Shown here one piece after another: positions 8,767 to 17,255 of a stretch of DNA of 64,000 nucleotides; the first letter of the stretch is position 1, and each line of letters begins with the position of its first letter. The stretch comes from Marseilla massiliensis. Lineage in GTDB: Bacteria; Bacteroidota; Bacteroidia; Bacteroidales; Bacteroidaceae. A model generated the notes under the pieces. That model worked only from the letters and a program-made list of their open reading frames with translations, was not told the origin of the DNA and searched no databases. The DNA lies in NCBI RefSeq assembly GCF_016899955.1, contig NZ_JACJJL010000013.1:49158-113157 (forward strand), written 5' to 3'. The translations under genes were made by a program, and so were the position numbers.

Positions 8767-9621
8767 TTTTCACTGCAGACAGGTTTCTATTATGATATTG
8801 AGTCGTTTTGTTGGCTCACTGGATAAATCCAGGGGGCTTTTTAGGAGTTAAGGAGTTAGGAAGTAAAGGAGTTACGACAATAGTTTTTCTTGCTGGATTT
8901 ATGAAGTTATATGGAGTTAAGGGATGTTATATGGAGTTAGTGGACAATAGCATAGACTGCCTTCCTGCAACGCGTTCCCCATGCCCTCAGGACACCCATG
9001 TTTCCAAAACCATTGTCTTAACTCCTTTACTTCCTAACTCCTTAACTCCTAAAACAATTCCTTGAATAATGCCATTGTCCTCTAACACCATAACTCCATG
9101 TACGCTTAAGCCCCCTATGTTTATCGGTTGTCCCGTTGATGTCTGCGTTTGTTGATGCATCAATGATGAGTTTCTTATGTTCAATCGGCAATGGCGTATG
9201 GCGGGCATGAGCTTTGCGTTTTGGCTATGTCACTATTTCACGCAACAGTCTGTGATATCCCAGAAACGAAATCCTGCTACCCCTCATTGGCTTGGCGGCA
9301 ACCTGCAGGCACTCACAGCCTTTGGCTTGTTATGTGCGTTGGTATTGCGCCGGCAACTTTACGCCTAACCCACTGTGGCGCAGTGAGTTGCCAATAACCG
9401 CTTCACCCTGCCATGAAACCTGCCGTTTGGGCTTGCAATACCTGCCATATTGCAGTGCCAAACAGGCCGTTTTGCAGGGCGATATGGCATATATGGAAAG
9501 TAATGGATGTTGCTGCCGGTTTGTGGTTGCATACCTGCACGTATAGGCTTGTTGCTATTTTTCATTTTCAGAAAGGCACGTCTACAACAATCAATGCATT
9601 GCCTCATCATTTAATTCATTT
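8767..9621. other. gene-free region with inverted repeat and GC-rich repeat copy
   Basis: About 850 bp without a credible gene. It holds the inverted repeat (8839-9054), then roughly 350 bp of unremarkable sequence, then a copy of the dispersed GC-rich repeat at 9421-9490 (CCGTTTGGGCTTGC, TGCCATATTGCAG, AACAGGCCGTTTTGC). The ORF that reads through it into the tolC-like gene is an artefact of an open frame. Confidence 0.6.
8839..9054. repeat. 49-bp near-perfect inverted repeat with 118-bp centre
   Basis: The left arm 8839-8887 and right arm 9006-9054 are reverse complements with only two mismatches. Each arm is built from tandem GGAGTTA-type units (AGGAGTTAAGGAGTTAGG). The centre repeats ATGGAGTTA twice, and partial complements of it lie beyond the right arm (9068-9101). 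Outer flanks (GGGGGCTT at 8832-8839 versus AAGCCCCC at about 9106-9113, each followed or preceded by a GATAAAT/TTTATC block) extend the symmetry imperfectly to about 300 bp. No ORF is inside. It may be a miniature transposable element or a stem-forming relic. Confidence 0.75.
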
Positions 9622-9657
9622 CTTCAAAGTTTCGCCAAACTCCCGTTTTACTTTTGC
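9622..9657 (+). promoter_or_regulatory. regulon motif copy A: direct-repeat operator plus -7 box, pump operon
   Basis: Half-sites CTTCAAAGTTT (9622) and CGCCAAACTCC (9633) are followed by TACTTTTG at 9649-9656. The register is identical to copies at 15013 and 17867: the -7 box starts 27 nt after the first half-site. No TTTG stands at -33, so activator-dependent transcription is likely. The leader to ATG 9677 would be about 13 nt. Confidence 0.7.
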
Positions 9658-9676
9658 ATCAAAAACGAAAGTAGGC

Positions 9677-10972
9677 ATGAATCGATTCTTATTGTTTTTC
9701 ACTTTGTCGGTTTTCAGTCTGTATTCAAGCGGACAAGATGGTGCCCATCTTCTTCTATATCGGTATATCGAAACGGCCAAGCGCAACAGTCCGTTGATAA
9801 ACGATTACCGCAATAGCATAGAGATAGAGCGGGCAGAACAAGAGCGCCTTAAGGCAGTTTACCTGCATTCACAGTTGGAACTGAATGGTGATTACCTGTT
9901 TGTCCCCATCATTTCAAAAGATGGAGGACGTACGTCGTTCAAGTTCAACGCGCAAGATGCGGCAGACTATTATGGCTATGACCTTGGCGAAAGCAGCGGA
10001 CATTTGCATGCCGGAGTCACATTGACGCAACCGCTTCTGGGGCGGGCGCCATACAAGGCGGCCCGCGAGCAATCACAGATAAACATGGAAACGGCACGTT
10101 ACAACATTCGTTTGGAGGAGCATCTGTTAGAGCGCATGGTCACTGAACAGTATTTGCTGTGTCTGCTCGACCAGACTCAGGCAACCTTTGCCGACTCTAT
10201 CGACATGCTGCTTGAGCGCAAGGCAGAAACAGTAAGGAAGTTGGCAGACTGCGGAATGGCCAAACAGTCGGACTTGAGGCTCATCGCCATAGAGCAGAGC
10301 GCCAATGATGAGCTGCGTTGTTCATATCTGCAGTCGTTTCATGCACACTTGATGGAACTGAACACTATATGCGGCATCAGTGACACAAACGACATCTTGC
10401 TTCCAGACATAGACATTGGGCCATGCTTGCCGGCCACAGACGGTGAAAGCCTTTTTACCGAACAGTATGTTCATGACAGCCTTAACGTCGATGCGTCATG
10501 GCGTTCTTTCAACCTGAAATACAAGCCACGGCTCGATTTGTTTGTTGACGGCGGTATGCAGGCAGGCGCCTTTTCCGAGTGGTACAGGCATTTCGGCCTT
10601 AGCGCTGGGCTAACGTTGTCATGGACCATTGCCGATGGTGGTCAAAAGAAGTGGAAAAAGCGCCAGTCTGAATTGCGGCAGCATACCATCAGTACATACA
10701 AGGCGAATGCGGCTAACGAGCGCGATATGAGGTTGAAGCAGAGCCTTGCGGAGCTGGGAAGGTTCGAACGGCGCCTGGATGCGATGGCAAAGCGGATTGG
10801 AGAGTATGACGGCATACTCTCAGATTACTCGAAAGAGATGGAGGCCGGGCAGGTGTCTGTATTGGATTACATGCAGTTGCTTCATGACCGTATACAGGCT
10901 GAAAGAGACAGATTGTTGTTGCAGGCAAACAGGAAATTGATAATAGTGACATATAATTATTGGAATCATTAA
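9677..10972 (+). CDS. TolC-family outer membrane efflux protein
   Basis: 431 residues from ATG 9677; the frame stays open upstream to 9413 but those residues are not protein-like and lie before the promoter. Signal peptide MNRFLLFFTLSVFSLYSSGQ, cleaved by signal peptidase I (no lipobox). The rest is the helix-rich duplicated OEP pattern with coiled-coil segments (IEIERAEQERLKAVY; AERDRLLLQANRKL). Family role: trimeric outer-membrane channel for RND pumps. It is the first gene of an operon with an adaptor (14 bp later) and the RND halves. The promoter is motif copy A. Confidence 0.9.
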   Translation: MNRFLLFFTLSVFSLYSSGQDGAHLLLYRYIETAKRNSPLINDYRNSIEIERAEQERLKAVYLHSQLELNGDYLFVPIISKDGGRTSFKFNAQDAADYYGYDLGESSGHLHAGVTLTQPLLGRAPYKAAREQSQINMETARYNIRLEEHLLERMVTEQYLLCLLDQTQATFADSIDMLLERKAETVRKLADCGMAKQSDLRLIAIEQSANDELRCSYLQSFHAHLMELNTICGISDTNDILLPDIDIGPCLPATDGESLFTEQYVHDSLNVDASWRSFNLKYKPRLDLFVDGGMQAGAFSEWYRHFGLSAGLTLSWTIADGGQKKWKKRQSELRQHTISTYKANAANERDMRLKQSLAELGRFERRLDAMAKRIGEYDGILSDYSKEMEAGQVSVLDYMQLLHDRIQAERDRLLLQANRKLIIVTYNYWNH

Positions 10973-10986
10973 ATGACAGAGTCTAT

Positions 10987-11865
10987 ATGAAAGCAGATTA
11001 TCTTCTATTGTGTGTGGCCGTTTGCCTGGTTTCTTGCAGAGACAACGGCGCGGGGGCGTCTGCCTCCAAGTCGGCTACACAAGTGAACGTGACATATCCC
11101 TGTCTGGGAAACATCAATCAGGAAACAGTGTTGACGGCTGTTACGGCCTACCAGGGCAAGTCGGCCGTTTCTGCCCCGGTGGCGTCGTTTGTGGTCTCGG
11201 CCCATGTCAAGCCCGGAGTGAAGGTAAAAGCCGGCGACATCCTTTACCGTCTGGAGAGCAAGGAGCAGCATGCCTTGGGCCATGGCAACCATTATATTGA
11301 TGTGAAGTCGGCGTGCAACGGCATCGTTCTCGACGTCAATGCCCAGTCAGGCAGTTATGTCGCCGAGGGCGAAGTGCTTTGTACGGTTGTCGATGCGCGC
11401 AGTATGGTCTTTGAGATAAACGTTCCCTATGAACAGAGACAGTATGTGAAGGAAGGCAGCCATTGTGTGATCGAACTACCCGATGGTACACGTCTCACCG
11501 CCATGGTTAAGTTTCCTTTGGCCACTATGGACGTAGCCTCACAGTCGGAAAAGGTCGTTGCGGTTGCAAAGGCACCGTTGCTGCCCGAGGGGATGAGCGC
11601 AAAGGCTATATTTACGTCGCGTTGCGCGACAAGGGCAGTGGCCATTCTTCCAAAGAGTGCCGTTCAGAGCGACGAGACAATGACCGAGTTTTGGATAATG
11701 CGACTGGCTGATGACAGCATTGCCGCTAAGGTCATGGTAGTGGTAGGCAATAGCACCCGAGACAGCATCGAGATATTGTCACCGGCCCTTTCTACCGAAG
11801 AAAAAGTGATAAACGAAGGAAGCTATGGTCTGCCAGACAAGGCCAAGGTCGTTGTAATCCAGTAA
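10987..11865 (+). CDS. RND efflux periplasmic adaptor lipoprotein (HlyD/MFP family)
   Basis: 292 residues from ATG 10987, 14 bp after the tolC-like stop; a TTG nine codons upstream is possible but would overlap that gene and spoil the signal peptide. Lipobox LVSC near residue 16 anchors it as a lipoprotein. Two biotinyl-lipoyl-like halves are visible (SAHVKPGVKVKAGDILYRL and GIVLDVNAQSGSYVAEGEV) with only a short helical hairpin between them, then a beta-barrel part. It would bridge the RND protein and the TolC-like channel. At 292 residues it is short for the family (usually 350-400). Confidence 0.88.
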   Translation: MKADYLLLCVAVCLVSCRDNGAGASASKSATQVNVTYPCLGNINQETVLTAVTAYQGKSAVSAPVASFVVSAHVKPGVKVKAGDILYRLESKEQHALGHGNHYIDVKSACNGIVLDVNAQSGSYVAEGEVLCTVVDARSMVFEINVPYEQRQYVKEGSHCVIELPDGTRLTAMVKFPLATMDVASQSEKVVAVAKAPLLPEGMSAKAIFTSRCATRAVAILPKSAVQSDETMTEFWIMRLADDSIAAKVMVVVGNSTRDSIEILSPALSTEEKVINEGSYGLPDKAKVVVIQ

Positions 11866-11877
11866 ATACGCACAGAC

Positions 11878-13380
11878 ATGGACGCCATAAAAAGAAGGAA
11901 TTACCATCGCCTTTATGCCAAGCCGATACTTTTTGTAGGCCTGCTACTCTTGTTGTCGGGCATATACAGCTACAAACAGATGCGGACGAGCCTGTTTCCT
12001 GAGGTGCTGTTCACGCGCATCACCGTCATAGCCGATGCCGGGCAGCAGCCTGTCGACAGGATGCTGATAACGGTAACCAAGCCATTGGAGAGCGCCGTGA
12101 AGAAAGTGCAGGGCACCACGGTAGTGAAGAGCAGCACGTCGCGTGGCAGCTGTGTCATCGATGTTTATTTCAAATGGGGGCTTGACATATATGCGCTCAA
12201 GACCCAGCTCGAGAGCCGCATCAACGAGGTGAAAGGCTTCCTGCAAGCCGGGACGGCCATATCGACAGAAGCGATGAACCAGTCGCTCTTTCCCGTATAC
12301 GGGTTTACGCTCGAGAGCAACACCCACAGCCGCATTGCGCTGCGCGATGTCGGCAACCTTGTAGTGAGGCCGATGTTCAGCCATGTCGACGGCATTAGCA
12401 ATGTAGTTGTGCGAGGCGGCAAGGCAAAAGAGTTTGTGGTCAAGCCCGATGCAGCCAGGATGTATATGCTGGGCATAACCCCGGCGCAAGTCAAGTCGGC
12501 ATTTTCAAAGACAAACTTCGTGCTTGGCAATGGCAATGTGGCCGACTACGGCCGCCTGTACCTGTCGTTGACAGACACACGTATCAACGACTTGGACGAT
12601 TTGAAAAACACCATCATACGCAATGACGGCAGGCGCATTGTGCGCTTGCGCGACATTGCCGATGTTGAGATACAGGAGCAGCAGGAGTTCTTGAAGATAA
12701 ATGCCGACGGCAACGACGCCGTGCTGGTCGACCTGGTTAAGCAGCCCGGCGTCAACCTTCTCACGTTTGCAAAGGATGTTGAGGCCAAGGCTGACGAGAT
12801 ACGCTCGCAACTTCCCGAAGGCTACGAACTGAAACCATACTACAACCAGAGCGCTTTTGTGGGCAGCAGCATACACAGCGTGCTGCGCACTATTTACGAA
12901 GGGCTTTTCCTTGCCCTCGCCGTCATGGTGTTGTTTCTCCGTTCGTGGAGGTCGAGCATGGTTGTCATGCTTACCATTCCCGTCACGGTTGCTTTCAGCA
13001 TCCTGCTGTGCCACTTGGCCGGGATTACAATCAACGTCATGTCTTTGGGTGCCATGGCCGCATCGGTGGGGCTCATCATCGATGACGCCATTGTCATAAT
13101 AGAGCAGATTTACCGCGAGTACGAAGAGCGGCCGGGCATCGACCGTTTTACGGCGGTGAGCAGGGCAGTACACGATTTGTTCCCGGCCATGGTCGCATCG
13201 TCCCTGGCCACCATTGTCATACACTTCCCGTTCAGGCTCATGAGCGGGCTTGCGGGCAGTTTTTTCAGGGAATTGTCTGACACGATGATGCTCACCATGG
13301 CAGCCTCTTTCCTCGTGACATGGCTGCTGCTGCCTGTCCTTCACCTCGTGATGGGATATAAAGGCAAGCCGGGGCGGTAG
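11878..13380 (+). CDS. RND efflux transporter, N-terminal half (TM1-TM6)
   Basis: 500 residues, covering TM1 (LFVGLLLLLSGIYSY), the first periplasmic porter loop and TM2-TM6. GLIIDDAIVIIEQIYREY in TM4 carries the two acidic residues of the proton relay. A full RND permease of this (CzcA/CusA-like, COG0841) type is about 1020-1050 residues in one chain; here TAG at 13378 ends the ORF just after TM6 (LLLPVLHLVMGYKGK) and the second half starts 2 bp later in the -1 frame. Either a natural two-subunit pump or a single-base indel; the run GGGG at 13371-13374 is an obvious spot. Starts 12 bp after the adaptor stop. Confidence 0.85.
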   Translation: MDAIKRRNYHRLYAKPILFVGLLLLLSGIYSYKQMRTSLFPEVLFTRITVIADAGQQPVDRMLITVTKPLESAVKKVQGTTVVKSSTSRGSCVIDVYFKWGLDIYALKTQLESRINEVKGFLQAGTAISTEAMNQSLFPVYGFTLESNTHSRIALRDVGNLVVRPMFSHVDGISNVVVRGGKAKEFVVKPDAARMYMLGITPAQVKSAFSKTNFVLGNGNVADYGRLYLSLTDTRINDLDDLKNTIIRNDGRRIVRLRDIADVEIQEQQEFLKINADGNDAVLVDLVKQPGVNLLTFAKDVEAKADEIRSQLPEGYELKPYYNQSAFVGSSIHSVLRTIYEGLFLALAVMVLFLRSWRSSMVVMLTIPVTVAFSILLCHLAGITINVMSLGAMAASVGLIIDDAIVIIEQIYREYEERPGIDRFTAVSRAVHDLFPAMVASSLATIVIHFPFRLMSGLAGSFFRELSDTMMLTMAASFLVTWLLLPVLHLVMGYKGKPGR

Positions 13381-13382
13381 GC

Positions 13383-15002
13383 ATGACAGCCCGGGATATG
13401 GAAGCCGACTCAATAAGCAAGTTGCATTTTCTAACCAAACTGTACCGTAAGCCGGTCTTCGCCGCCGTCTTCATGCTGCTATTATGCCTCGGAGGGTGGT
13501 ACGCTTCAGGCCGCTTGGCATCAGGGTTCATGCCCGACCTGGATGAGGGAACGATAGTGCTTGACTACCATTCGCCGGCCGGCACCGACATAGAAGAGAC
13601 CGACCGCCTGTGCCGGCAGATGGAGAACATCATTATGAAGCATCCGGATGTAGAGACATATTCACGGCGTACGGCTTTGGGAATGTCGTTCAAGACAAGG
13701 CCAACCAACTTTGGCGACTATCTCATACAGTTGAAGAAAGACCGCAAAAAGTCGACACCCGAAGTGATAAGCGACCTCCGGCGCAGCATCTCGCAGGCTG
13801 TTCCTCTCATGACCATCGACTTTGGCCAGCGCATTGCCGATTTGCTTGGCGACCTGATGAGCACGCCAAAGCCCATCGAGATAAAGCTGTTCGGTGATGA
13901 TTATGCCACTCTACAGAAACTGGCAGCGCATGTAGAGAAGGTCATGCAGACCGTTCCGGGCATTGTAGACATAGACAACGGACTGGTGCCGGCAGGGGCT
14001 TCGCTGGTGTTTATTCCCCATGAAGACCGGCTATCGCAGTTCGGCATTTCCCTTGAAGACTTCCAAGAGCAGCTGACTGCCTATACGGGCGGGATACCGC
14101 TCAGCCAGAGTGCCGGCGTGATAGAGCCCAACCCGGCACAGGCCGCAATGACCGGAGGATTGCAAATTGGGTCGATACAGGATGGCGAACAGATGCGGCG
14201 GATACTCTTTCGGTTCACCGACTTTGCCGACAACTCGCCGGAACTGTTGCAGCGACAGCCCATCTTCCTGCCCGACGGCACCACACGTCCGTTGTCGTAC
14301 TTTTGTGATGTCATAGTTAATCCGGGCGAGATAGAGCAACGGCGCGAAGACTTGAAGAGCAACATCACGCTGACTGCCAGGCTCGAAAACCGTGACTTGG
14401 GTAGCGCTGTCGACGCTCTGCGCCAGGCCTTAGGCCACCAATTGACCCTGCCGTCGGGCTACAGCCTGTCGTTTGGCGGTGCTTACGCCGAGCAGCAGCA
14501 GTCGTTCAAGGAACTGGCTACGATACTCTGCCTTGCTACATTGCTCGTTCTTACGGTGCTTATGTTCTTGCTTCGTGAATGGTGGCTGTCTATTGTGGTG
14601 CTCGCCATATCGCTGACAGGCATTTGCGGTTGCCTCTTGGCGCTGTGGTTAACAGGCACTCCTCTCAATGTGAGCAGCTATACGGGCATCATAATGATAG
14701 TGGGCATCTTGGCAGAAAACTCCATTTTCACCGTGTGGCAATACAAAATGAACCTCAGGCGCGGCGGCACTCCCGACGAGGCAGTAGACTATGCCATCGC
14801 CCTTCGCATTCGCCCGAAGCTCATGACGGCCATTGGCGCCGTGCTGGCGTTGATGCCGTTGGCTCTCGGATGGGGTGTTGGCGCACAGATGCAGCAACCG
14901 TTGGCCGTGGCGGTGATAAGTGGCTTTGTGGCGGGGCTGCCTCTGCTATTGGTGGTGTTGCCTGCGGCGATGCGGCTTATTTACCGCATAGGGCGGAAAT
15001 GA
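13383..15002 (+). CDS. RND efflux transporter, C-terminal half (TM7-TM12)
   Basis: 539 residues beginning in the cytoplasmic linker before TM7 (FAAVFMLLLCLGGWY), then PDLDEGTIVLDYHSPAGTD of the second porter loop and TM8-TM12 (GILAENSIFTVWQY in TM10). Together with the preceding ORF it covers one complete RND protein of about 1040 residues with nothing missing. Its frame is open upstream only to 13362, so a -1 shift between 13362 and 13380 would fuse the two. If separate, the two products must pair to rebuild the pump. Substrate unknown; neighbouring lipid-modifying genes under the same motif suggest amphipathic or envelope-active compounds (inference). Confidence 0.85.
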   Translation: MTARDMEADSISKLHFLTKLYRKPVFAAVFMLLLCLGGWYASGRLASGFMPDLDEGTIVLDYHSPAGTDIEETDRLCRQMENIIMKHPDVETYSRRTALGMSFKTRPTNFGDYLIQLKKDRKKSTPEVISDLRRSISQAVPLMTIDFGQRIADLLGDLMSTPKPIEIKLFGDDYATLQKLAAHVEKVMQTVPGIVDIDNGLVPAGASLVFIPHEDRLSQFGISLEDFQEQLTAYTGGIPLSQSAGVIEPNPAQAAMTGGLQIGSIQDGEQMRRILFRFTDFADNSPELLQRQPIFLPDGTTRPLSYFCDVIVNPGEIEQRREDLKSNITLTARLENRDLGSAVDALRQALGHQLTLPSGYSLSFGGAYAEQQQSFKELATILCLATLLVLTVLMFLLREWWLSIVVLAISLTGICGCLLALWLTGTPLNVSSYTGIIMIVGILAENSIFTVWQYKMNLRRGGTPDEAVDYAIALRIRPKLMTAIGAVLALMPLALGWGVGAQMQQPLAVAVISGFVAGLPLLLVVLPAAMRLIYRIGRK

Positions 15003-15012
15003 CGGCCATATC

Positions 15013-15048
15013 TTCAAATTTCCTTCAAAATTCGGCATTACTTTTGTG
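15013..15048 (+). promoter_or_regulatory. regulon motif copy B: direct-repeat operator plus -7 box, regulator operon
   Basis: The best copy: CTTCAAATTTC (15013) directly followed by CTTCAAAATTC (15024), then TACTTTTG at 15040-15047. It is centred 11 nt after the RND stop and drives the DMT/regulator/kinase operon, implying autoregulation. A second TAAATTTG-like box at 15058-15065 is also present. Confidence 0.75.
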
Positions 15049-15094
15049 GCAATAATATAAATTTGCACGGACTAATCAAATAGCGATAACAATC

Positions 15095-15511
15095 ATGTGG
15101 AAGTGTTATGCACTGCTTTCTGCGTTGTTTGCGGCATTGACGTCGGTCTTTGCCAAGATGGGTGTTAGGGGCATAAATTCGGATTTAGCCACGGCCATAC
15201 GTACTTCCGTTGTGCTCATGCTGACCTGGGGCATCGTGTTGTTTGGGCCTCACATGAGGGAGATAAGGTCGATACCGGGCCATGCGTGGATATTACTTGT
15301 GGTCAGCGGACTGGCCACGGGGCTGTCGTGGCTGTTTTATTTCAAGGCCTTGCAGCTTGGCGACCTTTCCCGTGTGGTTCCGTTGGATAAGCTGAGTGTG
15401 GTCATCACCATGGCCATTGCCTTTATTTTCTTTAAAGAGCAGGTAAGTCTTAGGGTCGTTGTTGGCGGTTTGCTAATAGTTGGTGGTAGTATATTGATTT
15501 GCATTAAATGA
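15095..15511 (+). CDS. half-size EamA/DMT family membrane protein
   Basis: 138 residues with four or five hydrophobic segments and the EamA pattern (SWLFYFKALQLGDLSRVVPLDKLSVVITMAIAFIFF split over its last TMs). Most EamA transporters contain two such repeats (about 300 residues); this is a single-repeat form that would work as a dimer. The stop TGA overlaps the ATG of the response regulator (ATGA), so the three genes are translationally coupled. Substrate unknown; in this setting a small-molecule or lipid-linked exporter is possible but unproven. Confidence 0.85.
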   Translation: MWKCYALLSALFAALTSVFAKMGVRGINSDLATAIRTSVVLMLTWGIVLFGPHMREIRSIPGHAWILLVVSGLATGLSWLFYFKALQLGDLSRVVPLDKLSVVITMAIAFIFFKEQVSLRVVVGGLLIVGGSILICIK

Positions 15512-16185
15512 AATTACTGATTATAGAAGACGAGCGGGAGCTGTCGGAAAACATAGTGACATACCTCAGTTCAGAAAACTATGTGTGCGAACAGTCGTTC
15601 ACTTACGACACCGCAAAGATGAAGGTTAATCTTTATGATTACGATTGTGTGTTGCTCGACTTGATGTTGCCGGGCGGCAACGGGCTTGACATTCTGCGCG
15701 ACATAAGGAAGAAACGCAATCCCGTGGGAGTGATAATAGTATCGGCCAAAGACTCGCTCGACGACAAGGTAAAGGGGTTGGAGATTGGTGCCGACGACTA
15801 TCTGGCAAAGCCTTTCCATCTGCCGGAGTTGTCGATGCGCATTTACGCCATCATCCGCAGGAAAGAGTTTGCGGCCAACAACATATTGCGCAGCAACGGC
15901 ATCGAGAAAAACCTGCCGGCCAAATCGGTCAGTGTGGGTGGCCGTCAGGTTGTGCTGACGCGCATGGAGTATGAGCTGTTGCTGTTCTTCATAGGCAACC
16001 GCAACAAGGTGGTGTCGAAAGCGTCTATGGCCGAGCATCTGAGCGGCGACATGGCAGACATGTTTGACAACCACGATTTCGTTTATACGCACATCAAGAA
16101 CTTAAAGACCAAACTGGCGGAGGCCGGAGTTAGAGACTGCGTTAAGAACATTTATGGAACCGGGTATAAATGGATTGAGATTTGA
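15508..16185 (+). CDS. OmpR/PhoB-type response regulator
   Basis: 225 residues. Receiver domain: acidic pocket E7-D8, phosphoacceptor D51 in LLDLMLPGGNG, Ser79 in VSAKDS and K101 in AKPF. C-terminal winged helix from about residue 135 (GGRQVVLTRMEYELLLFF ... TGYKWIEI). OmpR-family regulators bind direct repeats about 10-11 bp apart, the spacing seen in the three motif copies of this island, so it is the best candidate to bind them (inference). The cognate kinase follows immediately. Confidence 0.95.
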   Translation: MKLLIIEDERELSENIVTYLSSENYVCEQSFTYDTAKMKVNLYDYDCVLLDLMLPGGNGLDILRDIRKKRNPVGVIIVSAKDSLDDKVKGLEIGADDYLAKPFHLPELSMRIYAIIRRKEFAANNILRSNGIEKNLPAKSVSVGGRQVVLTRMEYELLLFFIGNRNKVVSKASMAEHLSGDMADMFDNHDFVYTHIKNLKTKLAEAGVRDCVKNIYGTGYKWIEI

Positions 16186-17255
16186 TACTATGGAGCGTGT
16201 TAAGTGCCAGAGCCTTTCGCGGAAAATGCTCGTGCAGGTTTGTGGCTTGCATAGCTGTGATGCTGTTGCTTGCCACACCGCTGTTTTACCTGTTGACAAA
16301 GCACTATTATGCTGAAGACATGATAGACATCATAGAGGCGGTAAGGAGCGGTCAGCCCATTCCGGCGCTCGATTTGGAAGAGGACATCATGAAAGGCGTG
16401 ATGATACAGTTTGCTGTCATAACATTTGTTCTGGCCGTGGCCATGGCGCTCACCGTGCGGTTCATATCGCGCAGGCTGTGGCAACCTTTCGACCGTACGC
16501 TGTGCCTTATCGAGGGGTTCAGGCTTGAAAACGGCAGGGTGCCCGACTTTCCAGAGAGCAATGTCACCGAGTTTGTACGCCTTGACAGCACATTGCGAAC
16601 GCTGATGCACAACAGCCTGGCAAGCTACAACATGCAGAAGGAGTTTACAGAGAATGCCTCACACGAGTTGCAGACGCCGCTTGCTGTATTCCAAAGCAAG
16701 CTTGACTTGCTGCTCCAGTCGCCCGACCTCACCAAGCGGCAGGCCGTTCAGATTCAGGGGTTGTACGAAACAGCCAGCCGGCTGGCCCGGATGAACCGCA
16801 ACCTGTTGCTGCTGGCAAAGATTGACAACCGCCAATACGAGCAGATGGAGGACATTGAGCTTACCGGCTTCATAGGCGAAATGCTGCCCTCACTCGAGTT
16901 TTTGGCGGACGACATTGCCATTTGCAAAGAGTTTGCGGGGGCGTTTTCGGTCTGGGCCAACCGCACGTTGCTGGAATGCCTTGTAAACAACCTTGTTGTC
17001 AACTCAGTGCGCCATAACCGCGATGGCGGCGAGATTTCAATTTCGGTAGGCGGCAACAGTCTCGTCGTGGCCAATACGTCTGACGACCCTCCGCTCGACG
17101 GCAGACTGGTGTTCAACCGTTTTTACAGGCCCGGCAACAAGCCCAAGGGCAATGGGCTCGGACTGGCCATAGTCAAGGCCGTTTGCGACTATCATGGCTG
17201 GACGGTGGAATATGCATACAAAGATGGCCTCCACTGTTTCACGGTAGGCTTTTAG
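16182..17255 (+). CDS. sensor histidine kinase (N-terminal frame uncertain)
   Basis: 357 residues from TTG 16182, which overlaps the regulator stop. Two TMs (IAVMLLLATPLFYLL; FAVITFVLAVAMAL) flank a short periplasmic loop of about 35 residues. His161 sits in NASHELQTPLAVF, the N box is VNNLVVNSVRHN and the G box GNGLGLAIV. No clear HAMP. The TTG start gives an odd N-terminus. A normal ATG at 16190 opens MERVKCQSLSRKMLV in another frame, and removing one base near 16235 would join it smoothly to RFVACIAVMLLL, a far more usual start for this kinase type. See the separate finding. Confidence 0.88.
   Translation: MILWSVLSARAFRGKCSCRFVACIAVMLLLATPLFYLLTKHYYAEDMIDIIEAVRSGQPIPALDLEEDIMKGVMIQFAVITFVLAVAMALTVRFISRRLWQPFDRTLCLIEGFRLENGRVPDFPESNVTEFVRLDSTLRTLMHNSLASYNMQKEFTENASHELQTPLAVFQSKLDLLLQSPDLTKRQAVQIQGLYETASRLARMNRNLLLLAKIDNRQYEQMEDIELTGFIGEMLPSLEFLADDIAICKEFAGAFSVWANRTLLECLVNNLVVNSVRHNRDGGEISISVGGNSLVVANTSDDPPLDGRLVFNRFYRPGNKPKGNGLGLAIVKAVCDYHGWTVEYAYKDGLHCFTVGF

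Noticed and set aside
8839..9054. CRISPR array or tandem-repeat locus
   Set aside because: The repeats are short, adjoining, inverted between arms and lack regular spacers; no cas gene in the window.
8808..9065. 85-residue ORF across the inverted repeat
   Set aside because: Its sequence is dictated by the GGAGTTA repeats; no start signal.
9413..9676. 88-codon N-terminal extension of the tolC-like gene
   Set aside because: It covers the promoter module and a repeat copy; a signal peptide begins at ATG 9677.
13362..13383. programmed -1 frameshift site in the RND gene
   Set aside because: No X XXY YYZ slippery heptamer and no downstream pseudoknot that I can see; kept only as one possible reading of the split.
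12505..13413. long minus-strand ORFs opposite the RND, PurF and amylase genes
   Set aside because: Shadow frames of GC-rich genes; composition is His/Arg/Pro-rich with no domain pattern.
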